NCBI GenBank assembly: GCA_044230315.1
Contig: JBGARJ010000032.1
Coordinates: 1 to 64,000, forward strand
Direction of reading: 5' to 3'
DNA: 64,000 nucleotides
Source of the DNA: M3007 sp044230315
Lineage (GTDB): Bacteria > Bacteroidota > Bacteroidia > Chitinophagales > Saprospiraceae
Position 1 is the first letter of the stretch. Every line of letters starts with the position of its first letter. The notes under the pieces were generated by a model. The model saw only the letters and a program-made list of their open reading frames with translations. It did no database searches and had not been told where the DNA came from. Shown in pieces: positions 1 through 7,831 of the stretch. Made by a program: the position numbers and the translations under genes.

Positions 1-1244
1 TTATGGCTCCACGAACCGCCGCGCAACACGGCGTATTTACCGCCGCCGGCCCCGGCCGGGTTGGTTGCCCCGTCGCTTTGGGCGTAATAGTTTTCGTCGT
101 ACCAGTCGTAGCACCATTCCCATACGTTGCCCGACAGGTCGTGCAGCCCCAGGGCGTTGGGCGCGTTCAGGCTGCCCACGGGTACGGTCTGGCGGCGGTA
201 TTCGCCGGCCACCGAATAAGTGGAGGCCGATGTGGCGTCGAAGTTGATCTGCGAAGGGTCGGCCAGGTCGCGGCCGTTGCCGAAACGGACCTTGCCGCCG
301 CCGCGCGGCCCTTCCGGGGTGGAACCCGCCCGCGCGGCGTATTCCCATTCGGCTTCGGTGGGCAGGCGGTAGCCGTTGGCGCTCCGGTCGGCGCTGACTT
401 TCCATTTCAGGTCATCGTATTCGCTTGTATTGTTCGGGTCTTTGGTGTTTTTGTCGATCGCGTACACGGGTCGAAGGCCTTCCTGCGCGCTGCGCCAGTT
501 GCAATATTCCACGGCGTCGTACCAGCTTACGTAGATGACCGGTCTTTTGCCCCGGCCCCAGCCTCTATCGTCGGGTTTGTCGCGCCCGGTGGCGGCGCAA
601 AAGGCGTCGTATTCGTCGAAGGTCACTTCGGTTTTGCCCAGGTAGAAATCGGAGACGGTGATGGTGTGCACGGGTTTTTCACTATCATATCCTTCGCCGA
701 AGACATCGCCCATCTGGAAAGTCCCGCCTTTCACGTAGGCGAAGCCGGGTGGGGCCTTGGCGGCGCTGGGCGCGTTCGTTGTAGGTGTGTCCGCCGGGCG
801 GCTTACTGCGGGCGCGGGCGTCAGCGCTTTGATGCGCTGGCTCGCCGCGGCGGCATGGCGGCTTTTGGGGTATTGGTCGAGGAATTTCTGGATGGTTTTT
901 GGGTCCTCCGAGTCTTTGACCAGCTCCCAGAAGGCGTCGCCGTCCAGGTCCGCCGCCGGTTGGGGCGGCGTTGTTTTGGCGGGTGTGGTTTTGGCCGGTT
1001 TTGGCTTGGGCTTGGGCAAGTGGGTTTGAGCCTCCCGGATCAACTGCGCCAGCGTGGGGCACTGCGCCGCATCGGGGCAGCGCTGGCCGAGTTGCCATTT
1101 ATTGATCGCGTTTTGGTAGCGGCCGGCGTTGTATTCGGTCTGGCCTTTTTGGCGGAAATCGCAGCAGCAGCAGTCGTCCTGGGCCGCGGCGCGGGCAGCC
1201 AGGAGGCAGAACAGGACAAGGGGAAGGATTTGGCGCATGGGCAT
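1..1244 (-). CDS. Secreted SUMF1/FGE-sulfatase-fold protein, partial at left edge
   Basis: The minus strand reads open from an ATG at 1244 to the window edge, so the C-terminus is missing. A signal peptide (about residues 1-21) is followed by four consecutive Cys at 25-28, a short TPR-like segment (EYNAGRYQNAINKW), a Pro/Lys linker, a helical repeat containing FLDQYPKSRHA, and then a SUMF1 domain from about residue 140 (GGTFQMGD, EVTFDEYDAFC, RLPTEAEWEYAARAG, GNVWEWCYDW, LRGGSW). This fold includes formylglycine-generating enzymes. The visible RGGSWSH has Ser where the enzyme has its first active-site Cys, so a binding or structural role is more likely than FGE activity; that is an inference. 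The start ATG overlaps the stop of the upstream TIR gene (TAATG), which implies translational coupling. A second ATG at 1238 is also possible. Confidence 0.85.
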   Translation of the reverse strand, partial: MPMRQILPLVLFCLLAARAAAQDDCCCCDFRQKGQTEYNAGRYQNAINKWQLGQRCPDAAQCPTLAQLIREAQTHLPKPKPKPAKTTPAKTTPPQPAADLDGDAFWELVKDSEDPKTIQKFLDQYPKSRHAAAASQRIKALTPAPAVSRPADTPTTNAPSAAKAPPGFAYVKGGTFQMGDVFGEGYDSEKPVHTITVSDFYLGKTEVTFDEYDAFCAATGRDKPDDRGWGRGKRPVIYVSWYDAVEYCNWRSAQEGLRPVYAIDKNTKDPNNTSEYDDLKWKVSADRSANGYRLPTEAEWEYAARAGSTPEGPRGGGKVRFGNGRDLADPSQINFDATSASTYSVAGEYRRQTVPVGSLNAPNALGLHDLSGNVWEWCYDWYDENYYAQSDGATNPAGAGGGKYAVLRGGSWSH

Positions 1245-2566
1245 TAGCGGAGTCGGTCGAGTTTTCGTTTTACTTTCTCGTCGCCAGGGTTGATCACCAG
1301 CATTTTGCGAAGGATCACGCGGGCCTTGGCGTAATCGCGGTCTTCGATATAGAGGTCGGCGGTCACCATCCAGGCCTGGTATTGGGTTTGCAGGTCGGTG
1401 AGCATTTTTTTAGCCTCCACGGCGTAGTTGCTCTGCGGGTATTTATGGATAAACTCGTCCAGGGCAGGTATGGTGCCCGCCTGTTTGGCGGCGGCAAAGG
1501 CCCGGGCCGCCTCGCCCTCGCTCGTTTGCGTTTTGGGCGTTGTTTCCCGGATCAGCGGCGTCAGGGTAGTCGAGGCCGGCGGGTTATTTTCCCGCGGCGC
1601 ACTTTTCCAGGGGCGCCACACGGCCAGTACCAGCACCAGCAAAAACAGCCCGCCCAGGGGATACACCCAGCGCGGCACGCCGGAACCGCTGGCCACGGGT
1701 AGCGCCTGCTCGGCGGCGGCCTCCTGCCAGGCGGCCTGGATGGCGCCGAGCAACTGATCGGCCGCCTTATCGCCCGGGCGCAGGGTGCGCGCCAGTTGGG
1801 CGGCCGCTTCGGCCTTGTCGAAGGCGCGGCGGTGGAGGTGTTGTTCGGCGTCGGCCAGGGCGCGGCGGTATTGGGCGTCGCGTTGCTGCGCCTGCGCCAG
1901 CGCGGCGGCTTCCTGTTGCAGTGCCTGCTCGCAAGCGTCGATGCGCTGCTGGATAGTTGCGCTGTCGGGCGCGAAGCCCGCCTGATACAAGCGCAACGCG
2001 CTTAAAAACGCCGCGCGGGCTTCCGACCAGTTTTTGTGCTCCAGCAACTGTTCCGCGGCCTGTATGGCGGCGTTGAACCGGCGCTGGTGCTCCGCCATCG
2101 CCGTAGCGGCTTCCTGGCGCTGCGCCACGCTTTCCACCACGCGGCGCAGGCGGGTCACCACGTCTTGCCAGGCCTGGTCGCGCGTGGCCCAGTCTACTAC
2201 AGGGCGGCCCTTTTCGGGCAGGACCTCCAGGCTGCCAAGCGGGGTGTTTTCCCAGTCGCAGTGGCGCAGGATAATGGGCACCACCACTACCTCGCCCTTC
2301 TGGTGGCGTTCGAGGGAAACCTGCACTTCTTTGCCGTAGAAATAATCCGAGGCCAGCGAGTCGGCGCTCACCAGCAGGAGGACGATGCCAGCGCTGTACA
2401 ACCGCTCCTTGATCGCGGCGTCCCATTCCTGCCCGGCCTCGATATCGTAGTCGTCCCACACGCTGATGCGCTCCTCGCGCAGCATCGGGCGGAGAAATTT
2501 TTTCAGCTCATTCTTGAATGCGAGGTCCTCGTGCGAGTAGGCGATAAAGATGTCGACGGTGCTCAT
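1244..2566 (-). CDS. TIR-domain membrane protein with helical-repeat C-terminus
   Basis: The protein has 440 residues. The ATG at 2566 was chosen because the TIR fold begins at once (VDIFIAYSHED, residues 4-14); an upstream in-frame ATG would add 39 unlikely residues. TIR covers about 1-145, with SADSLASDYFYGKE ending in Glu80 at the place of the catalytic Glu of NAD-cleaving TIRs. An Ala/Gln-rich coiled coil or TPR-like region (150-290) is followed by one membrane segment (about 301-317) and a C-terminal part with a repeat containing FIHKYPQSNYA, similar to one in the adjacent SUMF1 protein, and a final TPR-like motif. There is no signal peptide, so TIR is probably cytoplasmic and the C-terminus periplasmic. 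TIR NADases act in immunity and cell death; activity here is not shown. It is coupled to the downstream SUMF1 gene. Confidence 0.88.
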   Translation of the reverse strand: MSTVDIFIAYSHEDLAFKNELKKFLRPMLREERISVWDDYDIEAGQEWDAAIKERLYSAGIVLLLVSADSLASDYFYGKEVQVSLERHQKGEVVVVPIILRHCDWENTPLGSLEVLPEKGRPVVDWATRDQAWQDVVTRLRRVVESVAQRQEAATAMAEHQRRFNAAIQAAEQLLEHKNWSEARAAFLSALRLYQAGFAPDSATIQQRIDACEQALQQEAAALAQAQQRDAQYRRALADAEQHLHRRAFDKAEAAAQLARTLRPGDKAADQLLGAIQAAWQEAAAEQALPVASGSGVPRWVYPLGGLFLLVLVLAVWRPWKSAPRENNPPASTTLTPLIRETTPKTQTSEGEAARAFAAAKQAGTIPALDEFIHKYPQSNYAVEAKKMLTDLQTQYQAWMVTADLYIEDRDYAKARVILRKMLVINPGDEKVKRKLDRLR

Positions 2567-2587
2567 GTGGCGGTTCGGCGTAGCAGG

Positions 2588-2595
2588 CAAATATA
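2588..2595 (-). promoter_or_regulatory. Candidate -7 promoter box for the TIR-SUMF1 operon
   Basis: The minus strand reads TATATTTG, matching the Bacteroidota -7 consensus TAnnTTTG, 21 bases upstream of the TIR start. No clear TTTG -33 box was identified. Confidence 0.45.
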
Positions 2596-2616
2596 CAACC
2601 CCGAAAATAAGAATCG

Positions 2617-2695
2617 GTGTAAATCCGGGTACGAAGTCCCTTTCAGCCCGGAGACTGTGTTCCGGCTGACACGGACTTCGCACCCGGATTTACAC
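2617..2695 (-). terminator. Long imperfect hairpin between the propeller gene and the TIR gene
   Basis: Two 23-base arms (2617-2639 and 2673-2695) are inverted repeats with a single mismatch. The 33-base spacer contains a further smaller inverted repeat (CAGCCCGGA against TCCGGCTG). It lies five bases after the stop of the large T9SS gene and upstream of the TIR promoter box, which suits a transcript end. There is no convincing U-tract, so it could instead be a processing or protein-binding structure. Confidence 0.5.
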
Positions 2696-2699
2696 AGTC

Positions 2700-5600
2700 T
2701 TACAACTTGCTTACCCGTTTGACGCCCATGCCCTTGCCGCTTTGCAGCGAAACCAGGTACATGCCGGCGGGCAGATCGCCGACTTCCAGCGTGAGGGCCG
2801 CGGCGCCGGCCGGCAGCGTCCAGCTGCGGAGCCGCTGGCCGGTGAGGCTGAGCAACTGCACCCGGGCGTCGGCAGGCAACACATCGGGCAGCGACAGGCG
2901 CAGCGTCTGGGTGGCCGGGTTGGGCGCCAACCCGAACGACAGGTTATTCGCCGGCTCGGTGCTGCCCAGCGGGAACGGCTGGATGCGGAACGTGTCGCTC
3001 ACCAGGCCGCCTTCGCCGTCGGTCACGCTGAAGCGGAACGTGTCTTCGGGTTGGTTGCCGCCGTAGTCGAAATAGCGGATGCCGCCGTTATCGAGGTCGG
3101 TTTGGGTGAACTGGTCGCCGGGCTTGAGCGCGCCGCCCCAGTAGCGTTCGAGGTGGCCGTTGCGGGGCGCCGTGATGAGGGTGAACACGAGCTGGTTGGC
3201 CGGCGTGTTGGGGTCTTCGGCGAGGAGCAGATCGGGGTTGATGCCGGCATTGGAGCCGGGCGCCACCTGGAGCGGCTGGTTGTGCACGATCACCGGCGGG
3301 TTGAGCGCTTTGTTGGAGCAAAACTCAAGCTGGAAGACGGTGATCTGGCCACCCGAACTGATGGTGTTGTCTTTCACGCGGAGGGCCCACACGCCGTTGG
3401 CGTCGAGGCCGTTGAAATCGCCGAGTTTGCCTTCCGGGCGGTAGAGGTTGCCCGTTTGGGGCGGGGGGCAGCCGAAGGCCTGCGGTGCGGCGTCGTCGAA
3501 GCCAAGTTTGAAATTGCCGCTGTAGCCGCCGCATTTTTTGTCAAACAGGACCACCTCTTTGCCCGAGGGGCCCACGAGGCTGGCCGTAAGATCTCTGAAA
3601 AAAGTGTGGTTGCCTTCGAAGGCTTTCACCTTGATCTCGGAGATCGGCCCGCCGTTGGTCACCGTTATCTGGGATTCCACCGTGGGCGTGCCGTTGGCGG
3701 TGATGTTTTTGGGCAAATCCGTCGCTTCGAGCGCGGCGCAGGATTTGTACGCCGTGGCGAACACGCCGGGCTCCGACCAGGGGCCGGGGCCGCATTCGTT
3801 GAGCGGCCGGACGCGCCAGTAGTACACGCGGCCTTCTTCGAGGGCAGTGGACACCTGGAACGAGTCGGGTTTGATATTGGTCTGCGTTTGCACGATGCTG
3901 GCGGCGTCGAATGCGGGACTGCTGGCCAGTTGCAGTTCGTACTGGTTGGCGTCGCCGGCGCCGTTCCAGCGGAGCAGCGGCCAGCGGCTGGCGGTAGCGT
4001 CGCCGTCGAGGGGTTGGAGCAGGCGCAGCGCCGAGAAATTGTTGGACACCACGGTCATCAGCACTTGTGCGATGGCGGTGTCGCCGTCGGCTGCGCCATA
4101 GATGCGGGCCAGGTAGCCGCCCTCTGGCAGGCCGGCGGGGAAATCGAAGGTAGCGATGACGCTGCCGCCGGGCGTGATTTCCGGGGCGCTGAAGTGTACG
4201 CTGGCGCCGTTGGGCAGGCCGGCGGCCGAAAGTTGGATGGGGCCGCTCAGCCCTTGCCAGGCGCTGGCGTTCAGAATGACGGAGCGCTGTTCGGGCAGGC
4301 AGATCTGGGCGTGGCTGATGTCGGGGCAGAGGTCCAGTTTTTGCCCGGGCAGGTGACCGAGGTCCCATTCCCAGATGCCGCGGCCGTAGGTGCCTGCGCG
4401 CAGTTTGCGGGTGGCTTTTTGCTGGTCGATATCGGTCACGATGGTCGCCGGGAGGCCTTCGTTCATGCCGGCCCAGTCGCTCATCGCCTCGGTGCGGTAC
4501 CACACGCCGAGGTCGTTGCCGACGAAGAGGGTGTACGAGTTGTCCGTAGCCTGGTCGATGTAAATGCAGTTGGTGGGAATATTGGGCAGGGAGCCGGAGA
4601 TGTTGGTCCAGGTGCTGCCGCCATTGTCGGAGCGGAAGACCTTGTTGCCGGCGTTGTAGCCGCCGCGGGTGATATACACGATATCGGGGTTTTTGGGGTG
4701 CACCGCGATACAGGAGATGCCCGGGTTGGCCGGCGGGGCAAAACTGCTCCAGTTGGCGCCCAGGTCGGTTGTTTTGTACATGGTTTTGCCGTTGGAGGCG
4801 TAGATCACGTTGCCGTTGGACGGGGCGATGGCGAGTTGGTCCAGTTTCTGGTTGGGGTCGCCGGTGAGGTTGGTGCTGATCTGCGTCCAGGTGTTGCCGC
4901 GGTTGGTGGTGCGGTACACATCGGCGTAGCCGAGCACGAGTACGGTGGGGTTGGTGGGGTCGATCTGGTAGGGCGCCACCCAGGAGCCGTTGAGGTCGTG
5001 GTTGGCGGTCTGACCGGGCAGGTGGTCGCTGATGCGGTCGTTGTTCACGCCCCAGCCGTCGAGCGAGCGGTAAAGTTGGCCGTAGATGTAGGTGGTGTAC
5101 AGGATATTGGCGTTGGTGTAGTCGATGGCTACTTCCATCGCGTCGCCGCCGTTAGTGGCCGCCCATTCGCCGGGGCCTATGCGTTTGCGGCCGCCGTTGT
5201 CCTGCGTGCCGCCGATCATAAAGATATCGTCGGTTTGGGCTACGGCGATGTGGTAGAACTGGGTGATCGGCAGGCCGTCGGAGCGTTCTTTCCAGACGCC
5301 GGAGTTTTCGTCGTAGCGGTACACGCCGCCGTCGTTGCAGAAGTAGAGTTGCTTGGTGCCGGGTTGGTAGGCCACGTTGTGCTCGTCGGCGTGGATGGGC
5401 GGCAGGCCGCCGCCGCTCCAGGAGGTGAACTGGTTCCAGGTCAGGCCCTGGTCGGTGGAGCGGTGCACGTTGGTGTAGCCGCAGTAGAGCACATTGGGAT
5501 CGTTGGGCGAGACGAAGAAAATGTCGGCCTCCGGGCAATCGGAGCGGTAGTTGAGGTTGGCGCCGTTGTCGGTCGACACGTACACTTTCCGGGCGGAGTT

Positions 5601-6644
5601 GACGATGCAAACGGCCGCCAGCAAATCGGGGTTGGCCGGCGTGACGGACAGCAGGATCCAGCAGTTGCCGAAATTGAAACTGCTGGTCTGCGCCCAGGTC
5701 AGGCCCGCGTCGGTAGATTTGAAAATTTGGCTGTTGCTGCTGTTTCCGGCGGCGTAGGCGGTAGTGCCGTCGCCGGAGCGGAATTCCACGTCGGTGTAGC
5801 TGCCGCCGCGCACCACCGTCCAGGTGTTGCCGCCGTCGTCGGTGCGGTACAACCCCACGGTGGAGGCTACGAGCAGCACGGCCGGGTTTTGCGGGTGCAT
5901 GACGATCTTGAAAATCGCCACGTTTTGCTGCAGGGACCAGCTGAGCGGAGTGGGCAACCAATGCGCGCCGCCGTCGGTGGATTTGTACAGGCCACTGCAA
6001 TTGTTGTAGCCGTTGTAATAATCGCCGCTGGTATTCGACACATACAGCGTATTGGGATTGTTATAATCGACCACCAGATTGGAGGCGCCGTTGTAGGGCA
6101 GTCCTTCGCTGATAGGCGTATAAGTGTCGCCGCCGTCGGTGGTTTTCCACACGCCGCTGTGCGGGGCGGTGACATAGTAGGTTTTCGGGTCGGTGGGGTG
6201 GAAGGCCACGCCGTTGGTTTGGCCGATGCCGTGGTAAAAACCTTCGCAGGTGGTTTGCGAGATCAGTTCCCACTGGCAGGGGTCGCCGGCGCTGCGGCTG
6301 GCGGCGTTGCCGGCGGCCAGGCGGTCGGGGCGGAGTTGGGGCAGGTTGCGGACGTCGGGGAAGCTCCCGTCGTCGTTGACCCGGTTCGACCAGAACCATT
6401 TCCAGCGCATATACTGGTTGTATTCAGAGCCTTCTTCCTCCATCCCGGTTTCGGGTTCTTCTTCTTTGGCGGCTTCGGCTTTTTGTTTTTCAAAATACTG
6501 GTCCGCCCGGTGGCAGATGTCGTAGAAATTGGCATTTTCGCCGCGGAGGAATTGTTGCCAGCCGCCGGGCGTTTGAGCGGGCAGCAGCAGGGCGAGGAAA
6601 CAAAAAGATACGGTTAAGGCGAGTATAGTCCTGAAATTCAACAT
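2700..6644 (-). CDS. Large T9SS-exported beta-propeller protein with P-domain
   Basis: The protein has 1314 residues with a signal peptide (1-24, ending LLLPAQ). Domains in order: an acidic N-terminal part with an E/K-rich stretch; a sortilin/BNR-type propeller (about 110-760) with many STDxGxTW-like motifs such as KTTDGGDTY and STDQGLTW; an Ig-like region (770-860); an Fn3-like domain (870-960) ending CGPGPWSE; a proprotein-convertase P-domain (about 968-1110); a cadherin/CSPG-like repeat (1115-1225); and a type A T9SS sorting domain from about 1236 (LAPNPATQ, GQRLRSW, DLPAGMYLVSL). It is expected at the cell surface or secreted. The propeller resembles GH74 and VPS10 relatives; no catalytic residues can be assigned, so adhesion or glycan binding is equally possible. 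Confidence 0.9.
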   Translation of the reverse strand: MLNFRTILALTVSFCFLALLLPAQTPGGWQQFLRGENANFYDICHRADQYFEKQKAEAAKEEEPETGMEEEGSEYNQYMRWKWFWSNRVNDDGSFPDVRNLPQLRPDRLAAGNAASRSAGDPCQWELISQTTCEGFYHGIGQTNGVAFHPTDPKTYYVTAPHSGVWKTTDGGDTYTPISEGLPYNGASNLVVDYNNPNTLYVSNTSGDYYNGYNNCSGLYKSTDGGAHWLPTPLSWSLQQNVAIFKIVMHPQNPAVLLVASTVGLYRTDDGGNTWTVVRGGSYTDVEFRSGDGTTAYAAGNSSNSQIFKSTDAGLTWAQTSSFNFGNCWILLSVTPANPDLLAAVCIVNSARKVYVSTDNGANLNYRSDCPEADIFFVSPNDPNVLYCGYTNVHRSTDQGLTWNQFTSWSGGGLPPIHADEHNVAYQPGTKQLYFCNDGGVYRYDENSGVWKERSDGLPITQFYHIAVAQTDDIFMIGGTQDNGGRKRIGPGEWAATNGGDAMEVAIDYTNANILYTTYIYGQLYRSLDGWGVNNDRISDHLPGQTANHDLNGSWVAPYQIDPTNPTVLVLGYADVYRTTNRGNTWTQISTNLTGDPNQKLDQLAIAPSNGNVIYASNGKTMYKTTDLGANWSSFAPPANPGISCIAVHPKNPDIVYITRGGYNAGNKVFRSDNGGSTWTNISGSLPNIPTNCIYIDQATDNSYTLFVGNDLGVWYRTEAMSDWAGMNEGLPATIVTDIDQQKATRKLRAGTYGRGIWEWDLGHLPGQKLDLCPDISHAQICLPEQRSVILNASAWQGLSGPIQLSAAGLPNGASVHFSAPEITPGGSVIATFDFPAGLPEGGYLARIYGAADGDTAIAQVLMTVVSNNFSALRLLQPLDGDATASRWPLLRWNGAGDANQYELQLASSPAFDAASIVQTQTNIKPDSFQVSTALEEGRVYYWRVRPLNECGPGPWSEPGVFATAYKSCAALEATDLPKNITANGTPTVESQITVTNGGPISEIKVKAFEGNHTFFRDLTASLVGPSGKEVVLFDKKCGGYSGNFKLGFDDAAPQAFGCPPPQTGNLYRPEGKLGDFNGLDANGVWALRVKDNTISSGGQITVFQLEFCSNKALNPPVIVHNQPLQVAPGSNAGINPDLLLAEDPNTPANQLVFTLITAPRNGHLERYWGGALKPGDQFTQTDLDNGGIRYFDYGGNQPEDTFRFSVTDGEGGLVSDTFRIQPFPLGSTEPANNLSFGLAPNPATQTLRLSLPDVLPADARVQLLSLTGQRLRSWTLPAGAAALTLEVGDLPAGMYLVSLQSGKGMGVKRVSKL

Positions 6645-6706
6645 AGCAAGCGGGTGATTTTTAACGAATTGGAGGCGGCGCCATCAAGGGGCGGCGCTGT
6701 GACCCG

Positions 6707-6714
6707 CAAAAATA
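6707..6714 (-). promoter_or_regulatory. Candidate -7 box for the T9SS propeller gene
   Basis: The minus strand reads TATTTTTG (TAnnTTTG), about 62 bases upstream of the start at 6644. Confidence 0.4.
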
Positions 6715-6771
6715 CCGTATTTAGCCTGTTAGGCATGGCAATCCCGGGGGTATTGCTTTTTACAGACAAAA

Positions 6772-7284
6772 TCAGCGCTGCATCAGGCGCCATTTCCAGA
6801 TGGTGCCGTCTTCCAGGTCGAATATTTCTTCGACGAAAACAAAACCCAGTTTGCGCAGTACAGCCACGGACGCATTTTCTTCCGGCAAGGTGTGCGCCAG
6901 CACCTGCGACACCGACGCATGGGCAAATGCCCGCGTGATGAGCGCGGCCGCCACTTCGGTGGCCAGCCCGCGGCCCTGGTAGTCGTCGGCAATTTCATAG
7001 CCGATTTCCACGTCCCCGTCGGGGGTCGGCGGGCCTTTATACCCGCAGGTGCCAATCAGGCGGGCGTCGTGGCGATGCACCACGAGATAGGCCCACCATC
7101 CCAGTTCGTCAGGGTGATCGTGCAGGTAATTGCGCATCCAGACCATGGCCTCGGGGAAATGCATCCAGCGGTCGGCCAGGTCGATGCCGCCCAGGTGGCG
7201 CGCCAGTTCGGCCCAGTCCTCCGACACGATAGCATCGAGGTGTTGTAGCGTGGCGGGCAGGAGAAAAAGGCGGTCGGTATTCAT
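6772..7284 (-). CDS. GNAT family N-acetyltransferase (RimJ/RimL-like)
   Basis: The protein has 170 residues, normal for a RimJ/RimL-type GNAT. The start at 7284 (MNTDRLFLLPAT) begins the first beta strand; the frame is open further upstream but that part has no family character. Visible features are the acceptor-side motif GTCGYKGPP, the VEIGYEIADDYQGRGLATEV acetyl-CoA pyrophosphate-binding motif (QGRGLA) and the C-terminal NASVAVLRKLGF. The reaction is acetyl transfer from acetyl-CoA to a protein N-terminus, amine or small molecule; the substrate cannot be told. It is monocistronic, between the T9SS gene and a region that seems to encode an RNA on the other strand. Confidence 0.88.
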   Translation of the reverse strand: MNTDRLFLLPATLQHLDAIVSEDWAELARHLGGIDLADRWMHFPEAMVWMRNYLHDHPDELGWWAYLVVHRHDARLIGTCGYKGPPTPDGDVEIGYEIADDYQGRGLATEVAAALITRAFAHASVSQVLAHTLPEENASVAVLRKLGFVFVEEIFDLEDGTIWKWRLMQR

Positions 7285-7384
7285 GCTTATTCCATTCGGA
7301 TGGTCCCGGTTCCGGCAGGGCTTGGCAGCCAGCAAATGCTGAAAAGCCGAAAGCGACGAATGTCGCAATTTTCCGCTTCGGTGA

Positions 7385-7541
7385 AAAAAATTTGTGCTTA
7401 CAAACAAAGTTTCGATTTTAGCGCCCGGAAAGCACGGGCCAGCACCTGAGCGTGCCCGGGCAATCAACCAATCAGAAGCTAATCCTTTCTATTGTATGAA
7501 CGGCGCCGACTGCATTTTTGCAGCCGGCGTTTTTTATTTTT
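7385..7541 (+). ncRNA. Candidate small RNA ending in an intrinsic terminator
   Basis: No protein-coding gene precedes the plus-strand terminator at 7504-7541. Just upstream, 7423-7436 and 7451-7461 form an 11-bp GC-rich stem with a three-base AAA bulge and a 14-base loop. A stable hairpin followed by a terminator in a non-coding gap suggests a short structured RNA. The 5' end is a guess and no full promoter was found. Confidence 0.3.
7504..7541 (+). terminator. Rho-independent terminator without an upstream gene
   Basis: The arms 7504-7514 and 7519-7529 pair over 11 bp with one wobble and are followed by a T-rich tract (7530-7541). Confidence 0.7.
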
Positions 7542-7831
7542 GTTAATGTTCGACGCGCCTTCCAAATTTTCTTTGTTGTCAGAAACTATTTAAAAGCCGC
7601 AGCAGTTTTTTGTTCGGAATGGGCGCCTTTGGGTGCGCAACCTTTTCCCTGGAGACCTCGTCGTAAACCATTGGAACAGGTTTGGATTTTCACGCGGTGG
7701 CGGACGCGCGCCGATTCGATTTCCGGCAATACTCCCGGCGACCCCGGGCAACGCCGCCGGAAATTAGCTCGATCGCTTGCAACCCGGCGGTAAAATTCCA
7801 GACTTGTTTGTCACGGCCAAATGTTTTTTCC
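7542..7831. other. Non-coding gap upstream of the MFS gene
   Basis: I see no gene, tRNA or clear promoter here. Open frames in the stretch lack any recognisable protein character. Confidence 0.5.

Noticed and set aside
3..1247. A 414-codon plus-strand frame at the left edge
   Set aside because: It mirrors the SUMF1 gene. The minus frame has the FGE-fold motifs and a signal peptide.
1..2566. Diversity-generating retroelement target in the SUMF1 protein
   Set aside because: The fold is used by such systems, but no reverse transcriptase or template repeat is visible in the window, and the C-terminal variable part is missing.
2742..6617. A 1291-codon open frame on the plus strand opposite the T9SS propeller gene
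   Set aside because: It is the mirror of a GC-rich gene with strong codon bias. Its translation is low-complexity Gly/Ala/Val/Arg with no domain, while the minus frame has a signal peptide and clear domains.
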